From Asterella californica (lineage: Eukaryota > Streptophyta > Marchantiopsida > Marchantiales > Aytoniaceae), in the NCBI GenBank assembly GCA_036924285.1, contig JAYKYS010000004.1, positions 16,338,001-16,402,000 on the forward strand: a stretch of 64,000 nucleotides of DNA, in the 5' to 3' direction. The number at the start of each line of letters is the position of its first letter. Position 1 is the first letter of the stretch. The position numbers and the translations under genes were made by a program. A model generated the notes under the pieces. That model was not told the origin of the DNA, did no database searches, and saw only the letters and a program-made list of their open reading frames with translations. Below, in pieces: positions 1 through 10,829 of the stretch.

Positions 1-152
1 AGGTGTGGGCAGCATTTCCACCTCGTAACCGTGTACTTGCGAAGGCAGGAGTAGCTCGAGGAAGACCATCTTCCTGGACTGAAGATTGATGACGCAGGGC
101 TTTCCACAGGCTAGACTACGAGGACCGAGGGTATTGGTTCGAGAAGAAGATT

Positions 153-1762
153 TTGCCCAGTGTCGTGAGTACGTGGCATGTGCCTGGGAGCACTACTTGT
201 CTTTTCGTGGAAGACAGGCAGGATAGGAATGGGTGGAAGATCGAATCTTACCGAGAGCCGAAGAAGCGACTTCTGGTGAAGCTGTTTCTGCATCTCTTCC
301 CCAAGGGGAAAGCGCAGAAGACGAGATACCTGGGAGATCAGGACGTAGAGTTCCTGGAAGCAGTGTGGGATGACAGAGTGTCCATCTATTGGAGCGCATA
401 CGTCCACAACTATGTACAGACGGAGCTAGCGTACTTGGGTACCCCGGCGGGAGGACACTTGACACCTTTCCTCTGCTACTTGTACGTAGCCATGGGGGAT
501 CTTGGGGAAGATCAGCTGGCGAAGTATGGACCAACAGGGCAACAAGAAGAGAAGGAGGAGACCTCGGAAGACGACGACCGAGCAGCAGTCGCAACTCCCC
601 CTCCCACTCTGATGCCACAGCTGAGGTCCGGCTCTCACCAGAAGACGCTTCTGGTGAGGGAAGACGAGTCTAGTGGGTCGAAAGACATCATGCCACCGAG
701 GAAGATGGGTCCTAGAAGTGTACCTAGGACACCCATCTCCCTCATTCATTCAGAATCGGAGTCCGACTCGGAGGAAGAACTGCTGAGTACCCGATCGGAG
801 CAGAAGACCGCTTCTGCAACACTTAAGAGTCTTCCGAAGACTCCAGAAGACAAGAGAAGAAGGGATACTCCTACTGCGATGCGAGGAAGCGCAGTGAAGA
901 GACCCGCTCCTGCCATGAGGGATCTTCCACCCCGGAAGATGAGAAGAGTAGCTTCTTCTCGTGCGCAGAAGATGAAGGCCATTGTGGTGGAAGAGGCATC
1001 CTTGCCTCTGGAAGACAAGGTCGATACCCCCGAGCGAGTGGTGGAGATGAACATGTCTTCCGCAGGAAGAAGACTGGAAGAATTCAGCGCCTTCTTCCAC
1101 AAGGAGATCCAGCCAGCTATGGAGTTGTTGGAGAAGAGAGCGAAGGCTCAGGAGAGGCCCTTGCAACCTGGATTCGGCCTGTGCACCTTGCTGCGACAGG
1201 AAGGAGACCAGAAGAAGACGGAGTCGCTAGAAGCTAGTCTCCGCACCAAGGAGAAGTTCGCAGCAAGATACAAGGCGGAAGCAGCCGCTTTTGCCAAGGA
1301 GCTGGTGCAGCTTCGGAAGAGCAACCAGGAGTTGCAGGCGCATGTACAACAGCGTGATCAGGAGGTCTTCCGGAAGATGCACCGGAAGATGCATCGGAAG
1401 ACAAGATGTCTTCTGGAAGACAGGAAGACGAGCCGTCTTCCCAAGTATTCCGCGTGGAGGAAGCGACTTCCCCGGACCCCTATGAGGTCGCCATGGTCCC
1501 TAGTACTGCACTCGTGTCTCAGAAGACCGAAGACGCACCACTCGACTCTGCTTCCCAGAAGACGCTTCCGTCTTCCGAAGCAGAAGCCGAAGCCAAGGAA
1601 GACGCAACCGCAGCGACAGCAGGACCAGCGAAGAGCGATGAGAGGGAAGCTACCTCAGTGACACCCGAGGTAAGCGCAGGGCTTCTCAGTCCATCAGAAG
1701 CCGAACTAGTAGCTCCGATAGGAGCAGATCAGGTAGAGGTTGTCTCCGTGCAATCAGAATAG
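153..1762 (+). pseudogene. Accessory protein of a Ty3-type retroelement (family A), frameshifted
   Basis: This is a long open frame (153 to about 1365) that continues in another frame to a stop at 1762. The first part holds a globular stretch with motifs GWKIESY, TRYLGDQ, FLEAVW, IYW and HNYVQ, then a Ser/Glu/Arg-rich low-complexity region, then a probable coiled coil (about 1200-1360). Past about 1365 the 153 frame turns into basic nonsense, while the other frame reads an acidic repeat (PEDAPEDASED) and a Glu/Ala/Ser-rich tail, so I infer a frameshift there. The start is not clear: the codon at 153 is TTG, no good ATG lies nearby, and the frame may begin left of the window. The same motifs occur in order at 20.8-22.5 kb, which supports a real protein family. 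GAAGAC/GTCTTC is strongly over-represented in all frames. Its function is unknown; position and context suggest a retroelement accessory ORF. Confidence 0.55.
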
Positions 1763-2664
1763 ATAGTAACCGAAGTGACACACTCCCAGTTTAGTAAGAC
1801 CGAACATGCTATCTTAAGGGTGGCAGTTTTCCATGTAAAATTAGTTAGGACACCATGTGGCAGCATAGGTAGCGTAGGAGAAACAAGGTGGATGGCTAAT
1901 TAGGAGGGGGAACCGCTTGCATGTGGACTGGCAGCCTCCTGTCAACGCCTCTCTCTCCCTGGTGGTCGTCTCCCCTGGTTCTCATGGCAGTGACATAAGT
2001 AGGATCGAAGAGTAAGAGATAGAGTTCTGTAGCTACTGCACCCAGATATCGATTCGATGGTGCAGGCAGACGAGACACATTAGAGAGGAGACACAGGATA
2101 GACAGTTCTTCGCACACTACACCCGTTGTTGGAAACATACGAATAGTCTTGGAATACACAGGAGGGGTCTGCAGACTCGTACCAGCAGTGGTTCGGAGAT
2201 GTAGATAGAGGTAGTGGACAGTCTAGGAACAGGGAACGGCATCCTCGTGCAGTCCTGTTGACTAGACTGGTGTGTCGAGGAGTAGACGCAGGAAGTAGAG
2301 GGAGTGAGCTTCCCAATACCATTATGACTTCTTCTCGGGGAATGGATTGTGGATTTGAGTGCAGAAGCTTTGTTCATGTCTTCTGGGTGATGGGTTTCTT
2401 TGAATTCGCTCCCAATTGTGCATGGGAAGTGTTCTTCTTGAGTGGCGGTGACTGTCAGCAGTTGTGGAAGTGTAGCTTGACTCGTTCAGTAGAGCACTTG
2501 GGATCTACGTACGGACGGTCTTATGGATAAGGGATCCCAGAAGACAGAGTAGTCAGAGCAGCGAAGTGAAGAAGAAAGAAGCCTTCTTCCCATAGCAGAA
2601 GATGACATCCTCGAGCAGAAGACGGTGCAACTGTACACATGTTTGTTGTCTTCCTCCCCAAACT
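1763..2664. other. Non-coding spacer between accessory ORF and LTR-like repeat
   Basis: I recognise no coding domain here. The stretch lies between the accessory frame and the first LTR-like repeat and shares the GAAGAC-type word use of family A only at its right end (about 2540-2660), so it is probably the untranslated 3' internal region of that element. Confidence 0.4.
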
Positions 2665-3365
2665 ATTACAAGCAGGGATGGCTTGTTAGTCAGGATCCGG
2701 ACTAGAAGCCTGTCGGAAACTTAATTTCTTCTTTTCATCTTGTTTTCTCTTGTTTGGATTTTCTTTTCTTCCCCATCTTCTCTCATCTTCCCCATCTTCT
2801 TACCTTCTTCTAGTGAGCTTCCGAGACTTCTATTGAGCTTCCGTGAAGGTGAATGTCGTTGTAGTGCTGCAGGAAGACTATTTCTTAGGCAGAATCTTGG
2901 GAAGGCTACAGGGGACATACACCCTGTGATTAATCTAAACCGTTGTGATGGGAATGGAAGAGTAAGGTGTAACAGCCGTACTAGTCGACTTCTGCGAAGC
3001 AGGACATTTTTCTGGAGGTGTGAGAAGACGAGTTGAACTCCCAGAAGACGAGAATCGCTTCAGGAAGACGGTATCGAGAAGACCGGAAGAAGTGACATGG
3101 AAGCAGGAAGATCGTCTTCCCGAGCTTCTCTGTGATTAGTTGTGTGATATTTTAGTTAGTGGTCGTTTGTTTAGGTCCAGAGCACCTTTTGGAGTGTCTG
3201 GAAGACGCGTGGTTTTGTGAGAAGACGAGATTTCTAGTCAAAACCCGTGTGTTTGTGTGTTTGAACAGATCTTAGAACTTAGAGCAGCGTTACTTGTGCA
3301 AATCCTCTGTGGGAACGATATCTTGTATACTTAATGGGCAAAAGGAGTAATCATGTGTCACTACA
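2665..3365 (+). repeat. LTR-like direct repeat, copy 1 (family A)
   Basis: About 700 bp is shared with 8514-9225. Both copies begin with the same 46 bp (ATTACAAGCAGGG...), then TGTCGGAA (2711) followed by a C/T-rich tract, and both run to CACTACA. The right part carries the phrase AATCCTCTGTGGGAACGATA, which resembles the U5 end of plant Tat/Athila-like elements, and a tRNA primer-binding-type sequence follows 18 bp later. I take 2711 to about 3365-3379 as the LTR proper. The identical 46 bp to its left suggests that this copy also closes an upstream element, giving a tandem arrangement. It contains about eight GAAGAC/GTCTTC words although non-coding. Confidence 0.7.
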
Positions 3366-3383
3366 TATAGTGAGCACCATTTT

Positions 3384-3400
3384 TGGCGCCGCTGCCGGGA
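3384..3400 (+). other. Primer-binding site (PBS)
   Basis: TGGCGCCGCTGCCGGGA lies just right of the first LTR-like repeat, behind a short T run. TGGCGCCGTTGCCGGGG-type sequences are the usual PBS of plant Tat/Athila-lineage Ty3 elements. It marks copy 1 as a 5' LTR for the gag that follows. No such site follows copy 2. Confidence 0.7.
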
Positions 3401-3484
3401 ATTTCATCTTAGTAACTTTTGTTCTAAGCTTCCTGGATCTGTGTGCCAATAGTTAGTTTCATTTCGAACTAACTTCGATTGTAG

Positions 3485-4182
3485 TTGAATGTGTTGTGGG
3501 ACTCTATCTTGCTAGAAAACAGGAACCGCAACCAGAAGCTGATAAGATACATCAAGGAGAGTTGGAAGAAGCCGCTTTCCTGCTTCCAAGAGTTCTTGGA
3601 AGACTCGATCTTGAAAGACTGCAGTGAGTACAACAGAAAGCAGGAGAAGAAGACGTTCCGAACCTGTGATCGGTTGTTAAGACATCCAGTCTCCCGGATC
3701 TAGTGGTAGAAGAAGAGGGACATCTGTTCTCAATACTCTGGTGGATGCCTCTGACCAGAGGAAGAAGCAGAAGACGCACGGGTAAAGATCTTGAGTGGGT
3801 AAATTCACCCCAGCGAACTGCTTCTAGAGAGCAGCGGATATCCCTACGACACCAAAGGAAAGAAGAAGAGCTCAGGAAGATCCGATCAGTAGAGTTGGAA
3901 GAGCCTTCCATCTCGAGCATAATCTTTGGCGAAGATAGAAGCCAACCGGGTGATCACGTGTATAAAGTAGATTTTGGTACTGGTTACTCGGAAGATGTCT
4001 TCCCAAGTGCGGAAGAAGCTTCTCAAGGTGAGGGAAGACTGGAGGAGATCGTTCCAGACGTCTCGGAAGATAGCAGTGACAGTAGTTTTGACTCAGAAGA
4101 CGACCTTCGTGATTCAGATAGGTCTGGACCTTCGAGAAGACCATCTCCACCACCTGGACCTGAAGGAGGAAGAAGTTGGTAG
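3485..4182 (+). pseudogene. Leader ORF upstream of gag (family A), broken
   Basis: Two open frames (3485-3703 and 3703-4182) sit between the PBS and gag. The second encodes a charged protein ending in an acidic Ser/Asp/Glu-rich and then proline-rich tail, and stops 22 bp before the gag start. I recognise no domain. The overlap of the frames suggests either a frameshift or two small leader frames. It is probably the N-terminal extension of gag or a small pre-gag ORF of the same element. Confidence 0.4.
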
Positions 4183-4203
4183 TCGCACCAGCCGGCAGTC
4201 GAC

Positions 4204-5150
4204 ATGGCTTCCCACACTCGGCAGAAGTACCATCCGTACGACGATGATGCTGACGCGGACGACTTCATCACGATGTTCGAGACCATCTCTCGATCCAACA
4301 AGGAAGACGCTGATGTTGACAGACTCCGGGTATTTCCTAGTTTGATCGTAGGGAAGGGAAGGAAGTGGATGAGTAAGATGTTGGATGATGGTGTAGTAAT
4401 GGCCGTTTGGGCTACTCTGAAGGCAGCTTTTCTGAAGAGGTTTAGAGGAGTGGGCTATGATCGGATGACCCTCATAGAACTTCAGAGACTCGAACGGAAG
4501 AAGAAAGAGACACTGCGGGATTACACCGAGAGGTTTGAAGATCTCCTGGATCACATCCCTCAAAACCAAGGAAGATCCGATTATTATGCTCAGTAAGCCA
4601 TGGACTAGTACTTGGGAGGATTGTCTCAGGATATGGAATTGTATTGCAGAAGAGGAGGAGATGATGATTTAGCAGAGGTACAGAAGCATGCCGAGCAGTA
4701 TGAAACCTCGAGCATCACTCGAAATATGACGAAAGACAGAGAGAAGACCTCGAAGAAGTCCAAGAAGTCGAAGAAGTCTTCTAGGAAGTCCAAGAGGAAG
4801 TCCAAGTCCATTGAAACTGATAACAGTGATTCGGAAGCATCCTCTACTTCTGAAGAGTCTACTGTCGAAAGTTCAGAATCCGAATCTGAACAAGAGAAGA
4901 AGACGCGGAAGAAGAAGAAGGAGAAGACGCGAGCAAGGGAGGAAGTTGTGCAGAAGATGCCTCAAACTCAGATCATTCAGTCTGCACCTGATCCCCGCAT
5001 CGATGAGGTTCTGTAGCAGTTTGCCGACCTGAAAGTTCATCTTCTGAACCAGAAGGACAAGCGGAAGTAACCTACGGCTTCCCGGCCAAACCTTTGGTGC
5101 AACCTTTGTAACTCTTCCGGACACACCAGAGATCAGTGTACGCTGTCGTG
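4204..5150 (+). pseudogene. Ty3-type gag (capsid and first zinc knuckle), family A
   Basis: The frame starting with the ATG at 4204 has the plant retrotransposon gag pattern: an N-terminal acidic stretch (DDDADADDFI), a helical core with KGRKWMSKML, AFLKRFRGVGYDR and LRDYTERFEDLLDHIP, then a Lys/Ser/Glu-rich linker. In-frame stops interrupt it at 4594, 4603, 5014 and 5068. Beyond the last stop one frame reads a perfect CX2CX4HX4C zinc knuckle (5098-5139, CNLCNSSGHTRDQC), typical of nucleocapsid. Gag packages element RNA into virus-like particles. No pol follows in this segment; the sequence changes character at about 5150. Confidence 0.75.
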
Positions 5151-5810
5151 TGACGTGCTTTCTTATCTGGGAATACACCGGGTATCTAGCTGTAGAGAGT
5201 ACGTGTCGCACTCCGTGACTCAGAACCAGCAACCACCCAAACCTCTCTCTGACCTCCAAGTACACTTTGAACCTTTCTCGCTACGATATCCTCACGTCCT
5301 CTCGGCAGATCTCTCTCTTACTTGACTAGGAATAGAACCGGGGTAACAAGCACGGGCAACCTGTTCCTGCCATCACCGCAAGCATTCTTGGGTCTGCTGG
5401 TCATCACTCCAGCCTCACCACAAGAGAAATACCAGCACTCCTAATAGAAAAGAAACCTAAGCGTAACGCCCGCACACAAATCCAATCAAAACCAACTGGG
5501 CGCACAAACAGGCATGCGGGTATGGAGAGGATCCAAACACAGGAAATACAGTCAACAACTCTCCATACCCATGATCAAGTGCTCTGAAGCACTGGCAAAA
5601 CCTCCAGGTCGACCTGTTCTCCAAAAGAATCTTAACTCTTGCGCCTTTCGGAGCAAGAACCTCTCAACTTTAACTCGCTGTCACTCCTCAACCACAGCTC
5701 AGAATGAGATGAAACCAAGGCCAGCAGATAGCCTGTAGAATAATCTCTCTATTAAGGTATTACATGCAGAGAGATCATCTCTGAGTTGGCATCTATGCCC
5801 TTCCAAAGTT
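5151..5810. other. Unassigned sequence inside element family A
   Basis: I recognise no gene here. The frame 5514-5738 is short and without recognisable motifs. The GAAGAC excess stops at about 5150 and resumes at about 7690, so 5.15-7.64 kb looks like foreign or untranslated sequence splitting the gag region. Confidence 0.3.
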
Positions 5811-6162
5811 CGCTGTTTCTATAACACGATACTATTTCAACAGAACTTTGCTGTTCGATTCCTCACAAACCACTCGATCAAAACAGCTCAAACTTCTCAG
5901 GAAGCTAATGTGTCACCATCACTACCACTCTGTAAAATTTCACCAGCATATCTTCAACCAAACTCTCGGAACGATCAAGCCCTTATCGCTGTTTTTATAA
6001 CATGATACTATTTTGACAGAACTTTGCTGTTCGATTCCTCACAAACCGCTCGATCAAAACAGCTCAAACTTCTCAGGAAGTTAATGTGTCACCATCACTA
6101 CCACTCTGTAAAATTTCACCAGCAGATCTTCAACCAAACTCTCGGAACGATCCAAGCCCTTT
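5811..6162. repeat. Two tandem copies of a 176-bp unit
   Basis: CGCTGTTT at 5811 recurs at 5987 and the following ~175 bases match closely (shared GACAGAACTTTGCTGTTCG-type, CCACTCGATC/CCGCTCGATC and CACTACCACTCTG segments) with few substitutions, so this is a recent tandem duplication. There is no coding signal. Confidence 0.85.
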
Positions 6163-6384
6163 TCGTCAATGACACAAGGCGATATGCAGACCCTTGTGCA
6201 CAAAAACAACGTTTCCCTTCAACCCAATAATCCAAAATTTCACAGGTAGGTAGCTGACTGTACCTTCTCAGACCCTGGAAGGTTTCATAGAAAAATTCGA
6301 CCTCAAACTCCCCATATCTCTCTCAATGTCTCATGTTTACAGTCGCCTACTATCATAACCTCCGATTTGAGACACCCAACTTCA

Positions 6385-6665
6385 GCTGGCCATAACTTTT
6401 TCACTCCGGCTTGGAATCGATCGATCTCGGAGTCCATCGGCAAGCCCATCTCAAGAGCTTTCCAGCAACAGTCAATTCATCTCCAGCAACCTCACAGAAC
6501 TCCCAGAAAGCGAAAAAAGACCTCACGGAAATGAAATTGGTCACGAATTTGACCCCCTCAGCTTCAATTGATCGTAACTTTCTCATCCGCGCTTCAAATC
6601 CAGCAACCATTGAGTCCACGGGCATCCTCGTCTCCCAAGCTTTCCAACCATAGCTCACACTCCGC
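6385..6665. repeat. Diverged tandem unit (~182 bp period)
   Basis: The segment starting GGCCATAACTTTTTC (about 6389) reappears in diverged form as GATCGTAACTTTCTC at about 6571, with common words GAGTCCA and AGCTTTCCA in the same order. The phrase type (TAACTT-TC-C, then AGCTTTCC) recalls the better-preserved 157-bp array at 23.8 kb. A 91-codon frame on the minus strand crosses it but is probably incidental. Confidence 0.45.
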
Positions 6666-6924
6666 GAATGGACCACGGGAAGTGCCTCTAACCCTCAAAA
6701 CGTGAAAGGAACTTGGTAGAAGGTGATTGGTCAAACTTTCGACCAATGAGAAACAAGTTGACAAAAGGGTTTTGTCTTCACTCACATGACAAACACACAA
6801 AGAACGAATTTTTTATCCAAGAGTACCATTTAGGCCTCAAAGTTTATATTGAACAAACTACAAACACGTGCCGTTGATGATGCCGTCGGCAACGAAGCAC
6901 GTAAACACGAAGTACAAACTACAC

Positions 6925-7377
6925 TCAATAGAGAGTCAGAATCCCGACTCTAAAATGGTTGACAATAAACGGAACTACAAAAGGAACGGACGAAGCTATT
7001 ATCTGGTTGTAATAATCCTTTCCGAAGTTCCTGACGACAAACTCTCGATGCGCCACCTTAGGTCGACTGTAACAACGTATTTCGACCCAGGTGTTGAACG
7101 GAACTCTCGCTGGAAAGTTCAGATCTAATGGAGGATCCATACTACATCAAAGCAAGATATAGACAGTAAGATCCCAAACCGCGTCGTATGTGACAATAGG
7201 AAGAATGATAGGGTCTGGAGTAGCCATCACCGCGGTCATGAACGACTCGCCCCAGTGAGCTACCATAAATACTCGAAAATGATCCCGCGGCAGACAATGA
7301 ATCTTAATGACGAATGGATGCGCAAGTGGAAGATCAGGAGCACGAAAGGGCTCTTCGTTCATGCCTACCACTCGCAC
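6925..7377 (-). other. Duplicated unknown frame, two diverged copies on the minus strand
   Basis: Two consecutive minus-strand frames (6925-7140 and 7147-7377) encode similar 65-75 residue peptides. They share a pattern of PF, I-x-C-x3-R, F-x-V, then a hydrophobic stretch and a terminal L-T-x-Y. The nucleotide period is about 237. Similarity at protein level with short indels hints at an old duplicated coding segment, but I recognise no family and see no start signal. Confidence 0.3.
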
Positions 7378-7639
7378 TGCTGCTTACTTCATCCGATGAT
7401 ACTGATCACACTCACCCTAGACTTGGATACTCTACACTCTGTCCCTCAAGCTCCGCGCACCTCTCTTCTTATACATCAATCTCCCCATGTGACGACAAGA
7501 GTACTACTCTTATCTCCACTCAGCGAAGAGTACACGGATCGTCCACGTGGAGTCTTATCTTTTGACCAGATAAGGTCCCAGTGGCTCCTCAACATCAAAC
7601 ACGTACGAAGGATATGTGGTGGTTTCACACCCTAGCCAA

Positions 7640-8551
7640 ACCACAACACGACAACGCAGGACCAAGCTGTCAACTGGGCAGGATGGGAAGAAGACGACGA
7701 GAGATACCTACACGATCAGAGTGGGGAAACCTGCTATAGTATCGAGATGATACAACCCTTCACTCCTACGCCTCCCGCCCAATATAATCGTTATGTACCT
7801 AGGGATAGAGCTAGCAATGTACAGACCAGGACACCCTGGCAACCTTCTTCATCACAACGACCTCTCAACCCTCTTCCTGGAGCGTGCAATAATTGTGGAG
7901 AGACAGGACACTGGTGGTCCACCTGAGAAGACAGATTGGGCTAAGTGCCCTTGTGTGGGAACTGTAAGGAAGTCGATCATTTCACAGGGAATTGTCCTCA
8001 GACCTTACGGCCACGACAAATGGTGAGATTTGCTGAGACCACGCCTCCTGCAGAAGCTGCATCAGCTTCTAAACTCGAGTTAGCAGTGATACAGCACATC
8101 ACGCTAGAAGAAGAAGATCCTAGGGATTGTACGGATTATCTCCACATCGAGGAAGACGAACCGGACCCCGGGAAGCGCGAAGGAAAGGAACCTCAACTGC
8201 AGAAGACGACTGCAACTCAGAAGACGAAGTTACTTGAGGCAACTTCTTCTTTCACTTTGGCGGATGGCATTGTTTGGAGCCCTAGCTCGGATTCAGACAG
8301 TTGGTCTCCCGAAGAAGTCTTGGATGAAGCGGTGTTCAAGGTAAGTACCAGAAGTAAAGGGAAGTTAGAATCTTGTCAGAAGGAGATCAAGAAGAAGAAG
8401 CAGCGAAAGGACATCTTCTCCTGAGCGGCCGTCTTCTCCTACTTACGACCGAGAAGATCCGAAGTACTTTGCTCCAGACATTAGACAAGAAGTTGAAGCG
8501 ATCATGCAAGAAGATTACAAGCAGGGATGGCTTGTTAGTCAGGATCCGGAC
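7640..8551 (+). pseudogene. Gag C-terminus with two zinc knuckles, family A
   Basis: From about 7650 one frame reads an acidic, then Pro/Gln-rich gag linker into a first knuckle, CNNCGETGHWWST followed by TGA where the last Cys is expected (about 7889-7925). A second, intact CX2CX4HX4C knuckle (CGNCKEVDHFTGNC) lies in the frame 7945-8424, which runs on through an acidic tail. After a frameshift near 8400 another frame continues (EDPKYFAPDIRQ) to a TAG at 8549, directly before the second LTR-like repeat. No protease or RT follows, so between PBS and the second repeat only gag is present. GAAGAC words are again frequent. Confidence 0.65.
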
Positions 8552-9225
8552 TAGAAGCCTGTCGGAATCTTAATTGCCTCTTTTCCTCTTGTTTTCTCTT
8601 GTTTGGATTTTCTTATCTTCCCCATCTTCCCCCATCTTCCCCATCTTCTTATCTTCTTCTAGTGAGCTTCCGATACTTCTATTGAGCTTCCGTGAAGGGA
8701 ATGTCGTTGTAGTGCTGCAGGAAGGTAACTTCCGTAGGCAGAAGCCTAGGAAGGCTACAGGGGGCATACACCCTGTGATTTATCCAACCCGTTGGAATAT
8801 GAGTGTGAGAGTAAGGTGTAACGACTATTACTAGTCAACTTCTGCGAAGCCGGACAGCCTTCTGGAGGTGTGAGAAGACGAGCTAAACCCCCAAAAGACG
8901 AGAATCGCTTCGGGAAGACGGTATCGAGAAGACCGGAAGAAGCAACCTGGAAGCAGGAAGATCGTCTTCCCGAGCTTCTCTGTGAATAGTTGTATGATAT
9001 TGTAATTGGTAGTTGTTTGTTTGGGTCCAGAGCACCATTTGGCGCGTCTGGAAGACGTGTTGTTTTGTGTGGTTTTGTGAGAAGACGGGATTTCTAGGCA
9101 AAACTCGTGTGTTTGTGTGTTTGAACAGATCTTAGAACTTAGAGCAGCGTTACTTGTGCAAATCCTCTGTGGGAATGATATCTTGTATACTAAATGGGCA
9201 AAAGGAGAAATCCTACGTCACTACA
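8514..9225 (+). repeat. LTR-like direct repeat, copy 2 (family A)
   Basis: This copy is homologous to 2665-3365 along its length, with small indels and substitutions; TGTCGGAA begins at 8560. It follows the gag tail directly, as a 3' LTR would. Its right end (CACTACA, 9225) is joined directly to reverse-transcriptase coding sequence of a related element, with no PBS between. This junction is either a nested insertion or a recombination product. Confidence 0.7.
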
Positions 9226-10425
9226 GGATGTCTTTGCATGGACCATAGAAGACATGAAGGGCATACCTCGAGAGTTGGGAGAGCATCGCATTGACTTGCT
9301 GGAAGGCGTTGTTCCCGCACGGCAGAGGCAGTATCGGCTCAACCCCAAGTACTCGTTTCTGGTGAAGGACCAGATCGACCAATACTTGAAGGCAGGAGTC
9401 ATCTTCCCAGTGCTCAGCAGTGAGTGGGTAGCTCCTATTGTCATCGTGCCGAAGAAGCAGACAGGGAAGATCCGAGTGTGTCAGGACTTCCGGAAGCTGA
9501 ACTTGGCCACAAAAAAAGATCATCATCCTTTACCATTCACCTACTCTGTGTTAGACCAGGTAGCAGGACATGAGTTCTACAGCTTCCTGGATGGGTATTC
9601 TGGGTACAACCAAGTTTCAATCAGAGAAGAAGACAAGTCGAAAACCACTTTTACTATTGATTGAGGCACGTACGCGTACAATCAAATGCCATTTGGTTTA
9701 TGCAACGCACCCCCCACATTCCAGAGATTGATGATTACAATCTTCAAGGAGTATCCTCGCACTTTCATGGAGATCTTCGTGGATGACTTTTGTGTGTTGG
9801 ATCGAGAGAAGATCACTTGATATTTCTAAGGAAGTGTTTTTTGAAGTGTAGGGAACATCGTTTGGCTCTTCACCCTGAGAAGTGCTTCTTTGGTATGTTA
9901 GAAGGAATTTTGCTAGGACATAGGATTTCTGGAAGAGGCATAGAAGTCGACTGTGCTAAGATAGAGGTTATCATGAAACTTCACCCACCTGCTAACCTGA
10001 CTCAGTTGAGAAGCTTCTTGGGCAACGTAGGATACTATAGGAGGTTTATTGACAGTACGCAGAGGTAGTAGGAAGACTCACTAAGTTGCTGAAGAAGGAC
10101 GAACCATACATTTGGTCTTCTGAGCAACATGAAGCATTCGAAGAAATGAAGAGGCTTCTGTCGGAATCCCCTGTCCTAAGACCACCTGATTGGAAAAGAG
10201 TCTTCCATATCTATTTGGATGTTTCTGCTTTCGCCATAGGGGTGGTGTTGAGTCAGAAAGATGAGAAGAAGAAGGATTATCCCATCTACTATGCGGGAAG
10301 ACAACTCAGTGATGCAGAGAAGAAGTACTCGACAACTGAAAGGGAGTGTCTTGGCATGATTTACTCTTGTAGGAAGTTTAGGCACTATCTTCTAGCAAAT
10401 CCGTTTGTCAAAAGATTAGAAAGTT
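9226..10425 (+). pseudogene. Ty3-type reverse transcriptase and RNase H fragment
   Basis: The frame from 9226 starts abruptly at QDVFAW and continues IEDMKGIP, then RT motifs SEWVAPIVIVPKKQTGK, DGYSGYNQV, NQMPFGLCNAP and FVDDF (the catalytic YVDD-type site). After a frameshift near 9795 come the thumb (EKCFFGM, GYYRRF) and, past a gap near 10070, RNase H (DVSAFAIG, YSTTERE, FRHYLL), cut off at about 10410. A TGA at 9662 stands where the related element at 17 kb has Arg (TDRGTF). There is no protease or integrase. It is a dead fragment very similar in order and motifs to 17.4-18.7 kb. Confidence 0.85.
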
Positions 10426-10429
10426 AGAC

Positions 10430-10797
10430 TTAGAAACCTTCCTCAAGGTTTAGATGTCATAGTAAGCGTCGGAGAGAGCTCGAAAGAGATTATCGTTGAG
10501 TTTGAGAACCCTAGTACAAAATCTCAAGTAGAGTCTCCGAAGAGAAGAGTAGAAACCGACTTGTGGTGTTATTTCTGTAGAGGGTTGGGACACAAAGTAG
10601 TGAATTGTCCAACTAGAATCAGAACCGAGAGAGCTAAAGGGAAGCGGGAGTTTACTGATTTAAGTCTTCGAGTGGGTCCATCGTCACCAGCGACAATTCA
10701 TCTTCTAGGCGAAGATCCTTGTCCAAGTTGTGAGTGGGTGATCTATCAAGAGGACACAAGTGCGTCGATGTGGCCGTCCTACTTACGTCAGTAGTCG
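10430..10797 (+). pseudogene. Gag nucleocapsid fragment with CCHC knuckle
   Basis: A frame (stop at 10792-10794) carries one perfect knuckle, CYFCRGLGHKVVNC, preceded by an open stretch from about 10432 and followed by CPSCEWVIYQED. It abuts truncated RNase H on the left and the gag of element B on the right, so it is a third gag type trapped at a junction. I cannot tell which element it belonged to. Confidence 0.55.
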
Positions 10798-10829
10798 AGA
10801 AGTTGGACGAGACTCAAAGAGTTGAGACG

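Noticed and set aside
193..1166. Long minus-strand frames opposite the first accessory ORF
   Set aside because: They mirror the repetitive GAAGAC-rich plus strand, which contains few stop words in any frame; their composition is basic and without motifs.
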